A DNA stretch of 64,000 nucleotides, from positions 62,001-126,000 of the IMG/VR virus record IMGVR_UViG_3300027985_001685; one strand, written 5' to 3'. Within the stretch, counting starts at the first letter, position 1; each line of letters starts with the position of its first letter. Below are positions 43,552 through 50,946 of this stretch, one piece after another. The stretch comes from a virus. The notes under the pieces are model-generated. The model had not been told where the DNA came from. It saw nothing but the letters and a program-made list of their open reading frames with translations, and did not search any database. A program made the translations under genes and the position numbers.

Positions 43552-44634
43552 ATGAGAAAATTAGCAAGTATTCAAGAAGTTTTGGCTGTTGAAGATATTG
43601 AGGGAGCTGACAGAATTCAACTTGCTTCTGTTTTAGGATGGAAGTGTATTGTTAAAAAAGGTGAATTTAAAGCTGGAGACTTAGCTGTATATATTGAAAT
43701 TGATTCTATTTTGCCTGAATGGCCAGAATTTGAATTTTTACGTGAAAAGAAATTCAGAATCAAAACATGGAAGTTAAATAAGTTTGGTGTTATTTCTCAA
43801 GGTATTTTATTTCCTGTAGACATCTTGCCTGCTTATGACTCTAGAAATCCCCCAAAAGAAGATGACGATGTAACTAAGATTCTGGGTGTTACTAAATACG
43901 AACAACCTGATACTGTTATCATTGAACCAAAAAAGCACAAAGGTATTATTAAGTATCTTATGAAGTATAGTCTTTTTAGAAAGATGTATCTGTATTTACA
44001 TGGAAATCGTAAAGCAGATTTTCCTTCTTTTATTGAAAAGACAGATGAAACAAGAGTTCAGAGCCTTAAAAAGATTTATAAAGTCTATAAAGAGAAAGGC
44101 TACTGGGTTCCTTCTGAAAAATTAGAAGGGTGTTCTGCTACATATTTTGCCAAGAAAGAAGGTAGAAAGATCATTTTTGGTGTTTGCAGTAGAAATCAAT
44201 GGCTTAAAAAGAACGACGGATCCCATTATTGGAGCATCGCTATTAATTATGATCTTGAAAAGAAGCTTAAAGACTCTTTAAAAGAAATGAAAAATGTAGA
44301 CTTGCTTGTTGTTCAAGGTGAAATTACTGGCCCAGGAATACAGGGAAATATTTATGGATTAGCTACTCATCAATTTAATATTTTTAATATTGTTATTGAT
44401 AATAAAAGAGTTGCACTAAATAAGACATGCGCCTGGAAAGGCATTGATACAGTTCCTATTTTTCCAGCAAGAATTATTCCTGATGAAATTGATCAAATTA
44501 TTGAATGGTCTAATGGAAAAAGTGAAATTAATCCTAATGTTATGAGAGAAGGTCTTGTGTTTAGGAACTTTGAAGACCCAAGTCTTTCATTTAAAGTCGT
44601 GTCTCCAGAGTATCTATTGAAAAATGGGAAATAA
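43552..44634 (+). CDS. ATP-dependent RNA ligase (Rnl5/DRB0094-type)
   Basis: 360 residues. N-terminal OB-type domain (RKLASIQEVLAVEDIEGADR, VLGWKCIVKKGEFKAGDLAV) typical of the Deinococcus DRB0094 family. Nucleotidyltransferase motifs: I EKLEG with K190; III/IIIa VVQGEITGPGIQGNIYG; IV EGLVFRNFED; V LSFKVVSPEYLL. Such ligases seal 3'-OH and 5'-phosphate RNA ends, often at nicks. It lies in the Ro60 operon, near two permuted tRNA precursors that need an RNA joining step at positions 29/30, so it is the prime candidate for that. Full length for the family. Confidence 0.9.
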   Translation: MRKLASIQEVLAVEDIEGADRIQLASVLGWKCIVKKGEFKAGDLAVYIEIDSILPEWPEFEFLREKKFRIKTWKLNKFGVISQGILFPVDILPAYDSRNPPKEDDDVTKILGVTKYEQPDTVIIEPKKHKGIIKYLMKYSLFRKMYLYLHGNRKADFPSFIEKTDETRVQSLKKIYKVYKEKGYWVPSEKLEGCSATYFAKKEGRKIIFGVCSRNQWLKKNDGSHYWSIAINYDLEKKLKDSLKEMKNVDLLVVQGEITGPGIQGNIYGLATHQFNIFNIVIDNKRVALNKTCAWKGIDTVPIFPARIIPDEIDQIIEWSNGKSEINPNVMREGLVFRNFEDPSLSFKVVSPEYLLKNGK

Positions 44635-44636
44635 CA

Positions 44637-45203
44637 ATGAGTAATTTAGGATTAAAATATAAAACAATTATCGGAATTGGGGATGAAATTCTTCGTCGTA
44701 TAAATGAAGTTTATATCCCCGCCGTAGTTATTTTAACTGAGAACTCTTATTTTGCCATGGGAAATGATTACGAGTTTCAATTAAGTTCTACTAATTGTAG
44801 TATCTGTCATTATGTTTTGTGGGATAAGGGTAATTCTCAGACAAAATGTTATTCTTGCCCTTTAAGAATGCGTGACCATGAAAGAAAGTTTGCTGGAATT
44901 AAAAAGATAGACTACCATTGTATTCCTTATTCAAGGAAAACAAATATGTTAGATCAAGCTGGGAAGTATCATGATCTGGCAGAGAACATAGTAGAAAAAG
45001 CATGGAATTTACAAAATAGTGAATTCCAATCTAAATGGCCATCTAAACCGAGGTCTATTTTTTCTAAAAACTTTAGAGATATAGAAACTAAAGATACCAT
45101 TAAGCGAATAAAGCGAAGGGTTTCTTGGCTAATTAAAAGAATTAATAAAGAATTAAAATCCATTGATGCCGAGACTATTCATGTAACTTGGGGAGGGTAT
45201 TAG
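44637..45203 (+). CDS. Zinc-site protein in Ro60/ligase operon
   Basis: 188 residues. CSICHYVLWDK...CYSCPLR forms a four-cysteine site around residues 57-80; the C-terminus is basic and helical (KDTIKRIKRRVSWLIKRINK). Two nt after the ligase gene, so probably translationally coupled. Basic charge and zinc site suggest RNA binding; an endonuclease or adaptor for tRNA processing is possible but unproven. Confidence 0.5.
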   Translation: MSNLGLKYKTIIGIGDEILRRINEVYIPAVVILTENSYFAMGNDYEFQLSSTNCSICHYVLWDKGNSQTKCYSCPLRMRDHERKFAGIKKIDYHCIPYSRKTNMLDQAGKYHDLAENIVEKAWNLQNSEFQSKWPSKPRSIFSKNFRDIETKDTIKRIKRRVSWLIKRINKELKSIDAETIHVTWGGY

Positions 45204-45205
45204 AA

Positions 45206-45430
45206 ATGAAATATTTATTTTTTATTTTATTTGCAGTTTTCTTTGGTTGTTCTAATGATTATTATGTTGAGATACATCGTAAAGATGGTAAATGTCTTCA
45301 AAAAGAAGGTGAGGTAGTTTACTATTCATGTAAAGAGGAAGTCTGGGGTATGGATAATACAGTTGCATTATGTGATACAAAAGAAGAATGTAACAAGATA
45401 TGTGAAGGGTATAGGGAGAAACAAAAATAA
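45206..45430 (+). CDS. Small predicted lipoprotein
   Basis: 74 residues from ATG 45206 (GGGAGGG upstream). Signal peptide YLFFILFAVFFGC with lipobox at C15-S; mature part has six cysteines, likely disulfide bonded. Starts 2 nt after the preceding stop. Function unknown. Confidence 0.55.
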   Translation: MKYLFFILFAVFFGCSNDYYVEIHRKDGKCLQKEGEVVYYSCKEEVWGMDNTVALCDTKEECNKICEGYREKQK

Positions 45431-45439
45431 AAAAAATAA

Positions 45440-45516
45440 GCGCTCTTAGCTCAGTCGGTTAGAGCTCCCGGCTCATAACCGGGTGGTCATGTGTTCAAGT
45501 CACATAGGGCGCACCA
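45440..45516 (+). tRNA. tRNA with CAT anticodon (Ile2 or elongator Met)
   Basis: Acceptor GCGCTCT/AGGGCGC, D stem GCTC/GAGC, anticodon stem CCCGG/CCGGG with loop CTCATAA, T arm ATGTG-TTCAAGT-CACAT, discriminator A, encoded CCA. The anticodon stem lacks the three G-C pairs of initiators. The 3' half resembles tRNA-Ile2, which reads AUA after lysidine modification; that would suit this AT-rich genome. Confidence 0.9.
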
Positions 45517-45520
45517 TAAT

Positions 45521-45676
45521 TGCCCTTTTAGCATATATCAGGAAATGCACAGGAAGCCAAAAAGAGAAGCAAGAACAGCAAGTACGATCTTTAGATGTGT
45601 TTCTTGCCTATTCTGCTATGAAGCTAGTAGCTAGGTGAAATGGGAACTGGAGTTCAAATCTCTAGATTGGGCACCG
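45521..45676 (+). tRNA. Degenerate tRNA with about 80-nt insertion
   Basis: TGCCC (45521-45525) can pair with GGGCA (45669-45673); D-like arm GCAT/ATGC; T arm TGGAG-TTCAAAT-CTCTA (45648-45664) is good; T6 follows. Between lies a hairpin-forming stretch (GCAAGAA with TTCTTGC). Acceptor stem has two T-T mismatches and no clear anticodon arm is seen. Probably a decayed or interrupted tRNA; no Y RNA motif is present. Confidence 0.35.
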
Positions 45677-45701
45677 TTTTTTAAGTAGAGAGGTTGCTGC
45701 T

Positions 45702-45947
45702 ATGAATAAAGCAAAAGTTATTATTTATGATGCAGATAATAAAGAGGTTATGTCTTTAATATGTACTGATGTACGGTATACAATTGTTAATGACTTAAAA
45801 ACACTTCCTGTTTTAAAGAATAAAATTGGAATGAAAAGCCCCCTGTATTCAACAGGAGCATTTATAGACTTTAATGGATATATTCCTAGAGATAAAGAGT
45901 CTATAAACAAAGATGTTGATCAAATTTTAAAGGAAAGTTATGAGTGA
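45702..45947 (+). CDS. Small unknown protein
   Basis: 81 residues with AGAGAGG upstream. Alpha/beta-like (KAKVIIYDADNKEVMSLICT). Overlaps the nicotinamidase start by 8 nt, so the two are translationally coupled. No motif recognised. Confidence 0.5.
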   Translation: MNKAKVIIYDADNKEVMSLICTDVRYTIVNDLKTLPVLKNKIGMKSPLYSTGAFIDFNGYIPRDKESINKDVDQILKESYE

Positions 45948-46542
45948 TGACAATAAGGTTTTAGTTATTGTTGATATGCAATATGATTTTATTAACAAAG
46001 ATGGAGCTCTTTATGTTGGAGAAAAAGCTGAAAGCATTATTGAGAACATAGTAGCTTTTAAAAAACTTTTTAAAAAAGTTGTATTTACTCGAGACATTCA
46101 TCCTTGCTTGAATGGAACAGATACTCAAGATGAGATAAATGAGTTTACTCAGTTTGGTAAGCATTGTCATGATGTGAAGACAAGTGCAATTGATTCTCGA
46201 TTGATAGATCAAAATGATTTCACTGGGAAAGAAGAGGTTATTTTTAAAAGCTCATTTGCAACATCTATGGCTGAAAGATTTTTTACTAGAGTAGATCCTC
46301 GAAAAGCCGAGTTTCATGTGACAGGTGTCTGTACCCATATTTGTGTTCATGATGTGATTGCTGAAATTGTCAATTACTCTAAAAACATATATAACAGATT
46401 ACCTAAAATCTATTTATATAAAAATATGATTGGTGACTTTGATGCTGAAATGGAAGCATTTGCAATTAAACGTCTCCAAAAATTATATGGAGTTCAAATG
46501 GTTGAATTTGCTCATGTAGGAACTATGGGGATAGAAAAATGA
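45940..46542 (+). CDS. pncA: Nicotinamidase (isochorismatase family)
   Basis: 200 residues. Catalytic triad is visible: D12 in VLVIVDMQYDF, Lys in IFKSSF (about residue 102), Cys in TGVCTHICVHD (about 137). Metal-binding residues are in TRDIHP and GKHC. The enzyme converts nicotinamide to nicotinate, feeding NAD synthesis. The next enzyme, nicotinate phosphoribosyltransferase, is encoded at 48914, so the phage carries two consecutive salvage steps. Confidence 0.88.
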   Translation: MSDDNKVLVIVDMQYDFINKDGALYVGEKAESIIENIVAFKKLFKKVVFTRDIHPCLNGTDTQDEINEFTQFGKHCHDVKTSAIDSRLIDQNDFTGKEEVIFKSSFATSMAERFFTRVDPRKAEFHVTGVCTHICVHDVIAEIVNYSKNIYNRLPKIYLYKNMIGDFDAEMEAFAIKRLQKLYGVQMVEFAHVGTMGIEK

Positions 46543-47321
46543 AAGAGATAAGATACAAAAAATTTTCTAATGGACAGGTGTTTGCCCTTAAAACAAGTGA
46601 CGGATATCCAATAGAAGTAACTGAAACTTTTCTTCCTTTTTATACAAAAGACGCAATAGGTAGGAAACAGAATTTTTTAGATTCAGAAGCTTTAGGTGAT
46701 CGATCTGAAAGATGGATGATTGGTGTTTCTTGTATGTCTGGCTGCCCTGTTAGATGTAAGTTCTGCGCTACTGGAAATCTTCCTAAATATAGAAATCTAA
46801 CTGGTCAGGAAATTTTTGATCAAGTTGAATTTGCTATTGAAAAAGGTGGAGCGAATCCGCTTGAAGCAAAAGAATTTAAGATTAATTATACAAGAATGGG
46901 TGAGCCTTTTCTTAATATCGAAGCGATTAAAGAGGCTATTACGTTAATTGATGCCAAGTATCCTAATACTCATCATTATGTTTCTACTATTGGAATTAAG
47001 GGGTCTGACTTTAGTTGGATCAAAGACAATGTTACGCTTCAATTATCTCTTCACTCTTTAGACGAAGATAGAAGAAACGATTTAATTCCTTTTAAAAACA
47101 AGATGTCTATCAAAGAACTTGGCGAGGTTGTTACTCAGAGTAATCTTAAAACAACCTTAAATCTTACTTTAGTTGATGAAAAAGATTTTAATATTGATTT
47201 ATTGAAAGAGTATTTTGACCCCAATAAGTTTTTTGTGAAGCTCAGTCCTATTAATGTGAATGATGTTTCAGAGAAAAACAATATGGGTGAAGGTATTATA
47301 AAAGGTGTTAATCTTCTATAG
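46539..47321 (+). CDS. RlmN-like radical SAM methylase, N-terminal part
   Basis: 260 residues. C69-x3-C73-x2-C76 (CPVRCKFC) binds the 4Fe-4S cluster; context SGCPVRCKFCATGN and INYTRMGEPFLN match RlmN/Cfr enzymes. RlmN adds methyl to C2 of adenine in 23S rRNA and tRNA position 37. The N-terminal accessory domain is short, and the C-terminal segment with the catalytic cysteine is missing: it is found in the next small gene in a different frame. Start overlaps pncA by 4 nt. Confidence 0.8.
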   Translation: MKEIRYKKFSNGQVFALKTSDGYPIEVTETFLPFYTKDAIGRKQNFLDSEALGDRSERWMIGVSCMSGCPVRCKFCATGNLPKYRNLTGQEIFDQVEFAIEKGGANPLEAKEFKINYTRMGEPFLNIEAIKEAITLIDAKYPNTHHYVSTIGIKGSDFSWIKDNVTLQLSLHSLDEDRRNDLIPFKNKMSIKELGEVVTQSNLKTTLNLTLVDEKDFNIDLLKEYFDPNKFFVKLSPINVNDVSEKNNMGEGIIKGVNLL

Positions 47322-47331
47322 GAGGTATTCT

Positions 47332-47454
47332 ATGATTGAGATTAAAAACCAACTAGAATCAGCAGGATATGACTATGCCGTAGCTGTTGCTACTCAATCT
47401 GAGATTGAAAACGGCGCAGCTTGTGGACAATTGTCTATCATTACTGAGGATTAG
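47332..47454 (+). CDS. RlmN-like methylase, C-terminal fragment with catalytic Cys
   Basis: 40 residues: MIEIKNQLESAGYDYAVAVA then ENGAACGQL. The ending AACGQL is the hallmark of RlmN, where its cysteine forms the methyl-cysteine. The fragment starts 11 nt after the stop of the main part, in the +1 frame, and has its own AGGAGG six nt before ATG. A +1 shift at the TAG would also fuse the two in frame. So this is either a two-chain enzyme or a recent frameshift. Confidence 0.75.
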   Translation: MIEIKNQLESAGYDYAVAVATQSEIENGAACGQLSIITED

Positions 47455-47456
47455 TT

Positions 47457-47481
47457 AAAGGAGCTTCGGCTCCTTTTTTAT
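47457..47481 (+). terminator. Rho-independent terminator
   Basis: GGAGC-TTCG-GCTCC (47460-47473) followed by T6. It closes the pncA/RlmN-like transcript. Confidence 0.88.
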
Positions 47482-47495
47482 TTAAGGAAAAAGAA

Positions 47496-47849
47496 ATGAA
47501 TAAAGTTAAATCGTTTTTAAAAGATGTCTATATGGTGGTAGTATTTTCTCTTCTTTCATTTGTACTAGGAGTCTTAATAGTTCGTCCTGATGCTGAGAGG
47601 TATAAGAGGATATATGATCTTTATAATAGTTGCTATGTGGAAAAGCCTACTGTTACAAAGTATAAGGCCGAAGATTTAGTTCAATATGAAACAGGTTATC
47701 TTCCCGTAAAAAATGCATTTGGAAAAATCGACAAAATTAATGTTGAATTTGACAATCAAAGAAAAGAGATCAGTTATTTTATTAATGGACTTCTTGTTCC
47801 TGAAAAATGGATTCTAAATAAGGTTGTAATAGTTAAAGAAAAGGAATAG
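47496..47849 (+). CDS. Single-pass membrane protein
   Basis: 117 residues; transmembrane helix near 11-30 (YMVVVFSLLSFVLGVLIV), then a soluble outer domain. AAGGAA upstream. The next gene starts 3 nt later. Function unknown. Confidence 0.5.
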   Translation: MNKVKSFLKDVYMVVVFSLLSFVLGVLIVRPDAERYKRIYDLYNSCYVEKPTVTKYKAEDLVQYETGYLPVKNAFGKIDKINVEFDNQRKEISYFINGLLVPEKWILNKVVIVKEKE

Positions 47850-47852
47850 TTC

Positions 47853-48758
47853 ATGAGTGAATTATTAAAAGTAGATGAAGATCTTAAGTCGTTTGCAAAC
47901 TTTCTTTACTTTTTAGGTGGAGATCTTTCTTCCTATAATTTTTCAGAGTATACCCTTCTAAAGAAAGAAGCTAATAGTCTTTTAACGGATATTGACAATG
48001 ACAATATTGAACATGGTTGTGATATCTTATGTTCACTTAAAGCTTATAAAAAAGCTTTAAGTAAAGTGCTTAGAGAGTATAAAAAAAGAGGTTGGGACAC
48101 TCTGCTTTCAGATAAATATTTTTTTAAAAGTAAAAAATGGTTTGAGGATTTCGTTAAAAGAGCCTATCGTTTTGGTGACATGGATGATGATGAAAGAGAT
48201 GATATAAACCAGTTGGTTGAAGAAATCTATAGAAACAGTAAAAGAGAGAAAATGAATGCTGATCTAAAAGGTGAGATTAAAGAGGCTAGCAAGCATATGG
48301 ATGCTGTAGGTAAAGCACAAACAACTCTTTCTGATCTAAACTCTTTAACTATGATTGATGATTACAGCTTTCAGTCTGGTACTGTTGAGTATGATATGAG
48401 TCATGTAAAATTTGAATGTAATTTAGATGGGGTTGTACCCCTAAAAGATAATGAGGAGAAAAAGATGAGTGCAAATTTAATTAATAAAATGAACGGCTTA
48501 AAGAAAGGTGAAGAGCATGTTGTTGATTTAGTTCAAGAAACTGAAGAGATCAAAACCGTCTCAATTAGTCTTGAGAAAATCCTAAGTAACTACTCTAAAG
48601 TTAAGCAAATGAAGCTTGGAGAGAAAGCACTTCTCAGAAAACTTTCTGTTAATGATGACAAAGTTACCCTAGAAATCTCTGTAGGAGATGTAGAAAGAGA
48701 AGAAAATGCTGTTGTATTAGCAAATTTGAACTCTATTCTAACTCAAGAAAAGAAATAA
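47853..48758 (+). CDS. Unknown acidic helical protein
   Basis: 301 residues, highly charged and helical (DMDDDERDDINQLVEEIYRN, EEIKTVSISLEKILSNYSKV), no motif recognised. An internal ATG with AGGAG near 48465 (MSANLINKMNGLKKGEEHVV) might give a shorter second product. One nt before the next gene. Confidence 0.5.
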   Translation: MSELLKVDEDLKSFANFLYFLGGDLSSYNFSEYTLLKKEANSLLTDIDNDNIEHGCDILCSLKAYKKALSKVLREYKKRGWDTLLSDKYFFKSKKWFEDFVKRAYRFGDMDDDERDDINQLVEEIYRNSKREKMNADLKGEIKEASKHMDAVGKAQTTLSDLNSLTMIDDYSFQSGTVEYDMSHVKFECNLDGVVPLKDNEEKKMSANLINKMNGLKKGEEHVVDLVQETEEIKTVSISLEKILSNYSKVKQMKLGEKALLRKLSVNDDKVTLEISVGDVEREENAVVLANLNSILTQEKK

Positions 48759-48759
48759 T

Positions 48760-48933
48760 ATGGGTTTCTTAAAAGACAATTACCATAAAATTGCTATAGG
48801 TTTTGCTTTAATGGTAGCCCTTTATTCTGGGGCCTTAATTTATTCTGCGTATAAATTCGGCTCTTTTATGGAAGGGCTGAATTCTTATTACATGAAGCAT
48901 TCAGAGGTTGTTAATGAAAAATTATATGATTGA
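48760..48933 (+). CDS. Very small membrane protein
   Basis: 57 residues, hydrophobic near 10-31 (KIAIGFALMVALYSGALIYSA). Begins one nt after the previous stop and overlaps the start of the next gene by 20 nt. Function unknown. Confidence 0.45.
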   Translation: MGFLKDNYHKIAIGFALMVALYSGALIYSAYKFGSFMEGLNSYYMKHSEVVNEKLYD

Positions 48934-50056
48934 ACCAATTATAACAAGCTTATTAGATAATGATCTTTATAAGTTTACTATGCAGTACGCAAGTAGACAT
49001 ATAGGGCATGCTTATATGCCACGTAGAGGCATTGTAAAGTATAAGCTGTACAATAGAAGCAAAAACAGTCTTTTAGGAATAAAAGATTTGCTGGAAGCTC
49101 AGATTGATATGTTATGTCAATTGAGATTTACAAATGAAGAGATTAACTATCTTCGTACATTAAATCTTTTTGATGAGGACTATCTGTGCAAGCTCAAAAA
49201 TTTTACTTTTTTTCGTGAAAACATTATAGTTGATACACGTGAAGGTGACCTTGCTCTTGAGATAAAAGGTGCATGGTATAGTACAATTCTTTTAGAAGTA
49301 CCATTACTGGCAATTATTAGTGAACTTGTTTCTCATAAAAGTTACGCTTCAAATCCAACCCCACAAATGGGTGCATTTGATGGAAGTTATTCTATTTATG
49401 ATTTTGGAACAAGAAGACGACATAGTTTTGCTCATCAAAAAGAAGTTTTAACTGGACTTAAAGGAATGCCAGCATTTAAGGGCACTTCTAACGTCTATTT
49501 TGCACGATTGTTAAACCTTCCAGTGTTTGGATCTATGGCACATGAATGGATGCAATATCATCAAATTTTTGGTATAGAGCAATTCCAAGAATTTGCGCTT
49601 AACGGTTGGTCTGACACTTTTAAAGGAAAATGTGGGATAGCTTTAACTGACACTATTAACATGGATTCTTTTTTAAAAGAGTTTGATGGAAAACTAGCTC
49701 GTATTTATGATGGCTGTCGCCATGATTCAGGCGATCCTTTTATTTGGGGAGAAAAACTACTGTCTCACTATATGGAATTAGGTATTGATCCAAGATTTAA
49801 AACGTTAGTTTTTTCTGATGGTTTAGACTTTAATACCATAAAGGATATTCAAGAAGCTTTTGCTCATAGAGTAAGAGTCTCATTTGGAATTGGAACTAAG
49901 CTAATGAATAGATCCATTGACCCTCCATCGATTGTAATTAAAATGGTTTCTGCAGAAGGACAGCCTGTGGCGAAGATTTCTGATGAACCATTTAAGACAG
50001 TTTGTGAAGACTTGAATTACTTAAAAGAAGTAAAAGAAAGACTAAATGTTATTTAA
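48914..50056 (+). CDS. pncB: Nicotinate phosphoribosyltransferase
   Basis: 380 residues from ATG 48914 (AGAGG upstream); TTG 48908 and ATG 48926 are alternatives. Features of the family: LLDNDLYKFTMQYA at the start, FGTRRRHSFAHQ, catalytic His in GSMAHEWMQ, YDGCRHDSGDP, and LVFSDGLD. It joins nicotinate with PRPP to make NaMN. With the phage nicotinamidase this bypasses or boosts host NAD salvage, perhaps against NAD-depleting defences. Confidence 0.9.
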   Translation: MKNYMIEPIITSLLDNDLYKFTMQYASRHIGHAYMPRRGIVKYKLYNRSKNSLLGIKDLLEAQIDMLCQLRFTNEEINYLRTLNLFDEDYLCKLKNFTFFRENIIVDTREGDLALEIKGAWYSTILLEVPLLAIISELVSHKSYASNPTPQMGAFDGSYSIYDFGTRRRHSFAHQKEVLTGLKGMPAFKGTSNVYFARLLNLPVFGSMAHEWMQYHQIFGIEQFQEFALNGWSDTFKGKCGIALTDTINMDSFLKEFDGKLARIYDGCRHDSGDPFIWGEKLLSHYMELGIDPRFKTLVFSDGLDFNTIKDIQEAFAHRVRVSFGIGTKLMNRSIDPPSIVIKMVSAEGQPVAKISDEPFKTVCEDLNYLKEVKERLNVI

Positions 50057-50095
50057 GGAGATAGTTAGGTGAATACATTTTAAGCAAAAAAGTAT

Positions 50096-50125
50096 TTGAC
50101 AATAATATCTTATGTATTTTATAAT
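50096..50125 (+). promoter_or_regulatory. Sigma70-type promoter for RNA gene array
   Basis: TTGACA (50096-50101), 18-nt spacer, TATAAT (50120-50125): perfect consensus boxes. Transcription would start near 50132 and produce the small RNA to 50270 and, by read-through, the tRNA array. Confidence 0.85.
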
Positions 50126-50131
50126 ACGTGT

Positions 50132-50270
50132 ATGAATATGAATACAAAACCATCCATTAATAATTATTGGAATACTGACTCAGAGGAGACAGTATAGGGT
50201 TTAGTTTTATATTATATTCATAAATAAAGCTAAAACCCTAACCTTAAAACAGTTAGGGTTTTTTGTTTTT
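50132..50270 (+). ncRNA. Small RNA with hairpin and terminator, possible leader
   Basis: Directly after the promoter. Contains hairpin ATACTG/CAGTAT (about 50172-50195) and ends in terminator AAAACCCTAAC (50232-50242) with GTTAGGGTTTT (50252-50262) plus more T. A 21-codon frame MNMNTKPSINNYWNTDSEET lies within it without a strong ribosome site, so a leader peptide is possible. Likely an abundant RNA or attenuator ahead of the tRNAs. Confidence 0.6.
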
Positions 50271-50272
50271 GC

Positions 50273-50349
50273 GGGGGTGTAGTTAAGTTGGTTATAACGC
50301 TACCCTGTCACGGTAGAGGCCACGGGTTCGAGCCCCGTTACTCCCGCCA
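50273..50349 (+). tRNA. tRNA-Asp (GTC)
   Basis: Acceptor GGGGGTG/TACTCCC, anticodon loop CTGTCAC, T arm ACGGG-TTCGAGC-CCCGT, discriminator G, encoded CCA. First tRNA of the array. Confidence 0.93.
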
Positions 50350-50362
50350 TATTTTTAATAGT

Positions 50363-50439
50363 GTCCTCTTAGCTCAGTTGGTGGTAGCAGCTGACTGTTA
50401 ATCAGCAGGCCTTTGGTTCAAATCCAAAAGGGGACGCCA
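50363..50439 (+). tRNA. tRNA-Asn (GTT)
   Basis: Acceptor GTCCTCT/AGGGGAC, anticodon loop CTGTTAA, T loop TTCAAAT, discriminator G, encoded CCA. Confidence 0.93.
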
Positions 50440-50443
50440 TTTT

Positions 50444-50529
50444 GCGTAGGTGGCCGAGTGGTTAAAGGCAGCAGACTGTAAATCTGCCCTCTTCGGAGTA
50501 CGGTGGTTCAAATCCACCCCTGCGCACCA
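50444..50529 (+). tRNA. tRNA-Tyr (GTA)
   Basis: Acceptor GCGTAGG/CCTGCGC, anticodon loop CTGTAAA, long variable arm as expected for tRNA-Tyr, T loop TTCAAAT, discriminator A, encoded CCA. Confidence 0.93.
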
Positions 50530-50532
50530 TTT

Positions 50533-50660
50533 AAAGTTGTTATAGGTGAGAACGGACAAAGCCAAGCAACCCGCACCTGAGAAAAGAATGCAACGGCTAG
50601 GGAGCCATCCTGAAGGCACGGATCATCCGTGAAAAGCTGACAGCCAGGAAAGTACTGGCA
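50533..50660 (+). ncRNA. GC-richer structured RNA between tRNAs, unassigned
   Basis: 128 nt between tRNA-Tyr and tRNA-Glu, clearly GC-richer than intergenic DNA here. Perfect hairpin CACGGAT-C-ATCCGTG (about 50617-50631), stem GCCAG-GAAAGTA-CTGGC near the 3' end, hairpin GGCT-AGGGA-GCC-like, and possible outer pairings GTTG/CAAC and GGTG/CACC. No coding frame on the plus strand. It may be a ribozyme or small RNA processed with the tRNAs; I do not recognise the class. Confidence 0.5.
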
Positions 50661-50664
50661 ATAT

Positions 50665-50742
50665 GCACCCATCGTCTAATCAGGTTCAGGACACTACCTT
50701 TTCACGGTAGGTATCCGGGTTCAAATCCCGGTGGGTGTACCA
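50665..50742 (+). tRNA. tRNA-Glu (TTC)
   Basis: Acceptor GCACCCA/TGGGTGT, anticodon stem CTACC/GGTAG with loop TTTTCAC, T arm CCGGG-TTCAAAT-CCCGG, discriminator A, encoded CCA. Confidence 0.92.
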
Positions 50743-50763
50743 TTTTAAATAGAAGATTAGTAT

Positions 50764-50839
50764 CTCCGTATAGCGCAGCTGGTAGCGCACAATTTTTGGG
50801 AAGTTGGGGTCGTAGGTTCAAATCCTACTACGGAGACCA
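50764..50839 (+). tRNA. tRNA-Pro (TGG)
   Basis: Acceptor CTCCGTA/TACGGAG, anticodon stem CAATT/AGTTG with loop TTTGGGA, T arm GTAGG-TTCAAAT-CCTAC, discriminator A, encoded CCA. Confidence 0.92.
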
Positions 50840-50848
50840 AATAAAAAA

Positions 50849-50925
50849 GGTAGCTTAACTCAGTTGGTTAGAGTGCTAACCTGATAAGTTAGAAGTCCCA
50901 AGTTCAAATCTTGGAGTTACCACCA
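50849..50925 (+). tRNA. tRNA-Ile (GAT)
   Basis: Acceptor GGTAGCT/AGTTACC, anticodon stem CTAAC/GTTAG with loop CTGATAA, T arm CCAAG-TTCAAAT-CTTGG, discriminator A, encoded CCA. Confidence 0.93.
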
Positions 50926-50946
50926 TAAATTTTGTAAACAAGTTTT

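Noticed and set aside
50398-50619. Minus-strand open frame across tRNA-Asn and tRNA-Tyr
   Set aside because: It is the antisense reading of tRNA genes, a common source of false proteins; no ribosome site.
50533-50660. RNase P RNA or signal recognition particle RNA
   Set aside because: Hairpins are present but conserved core sequences of either class are not seen.
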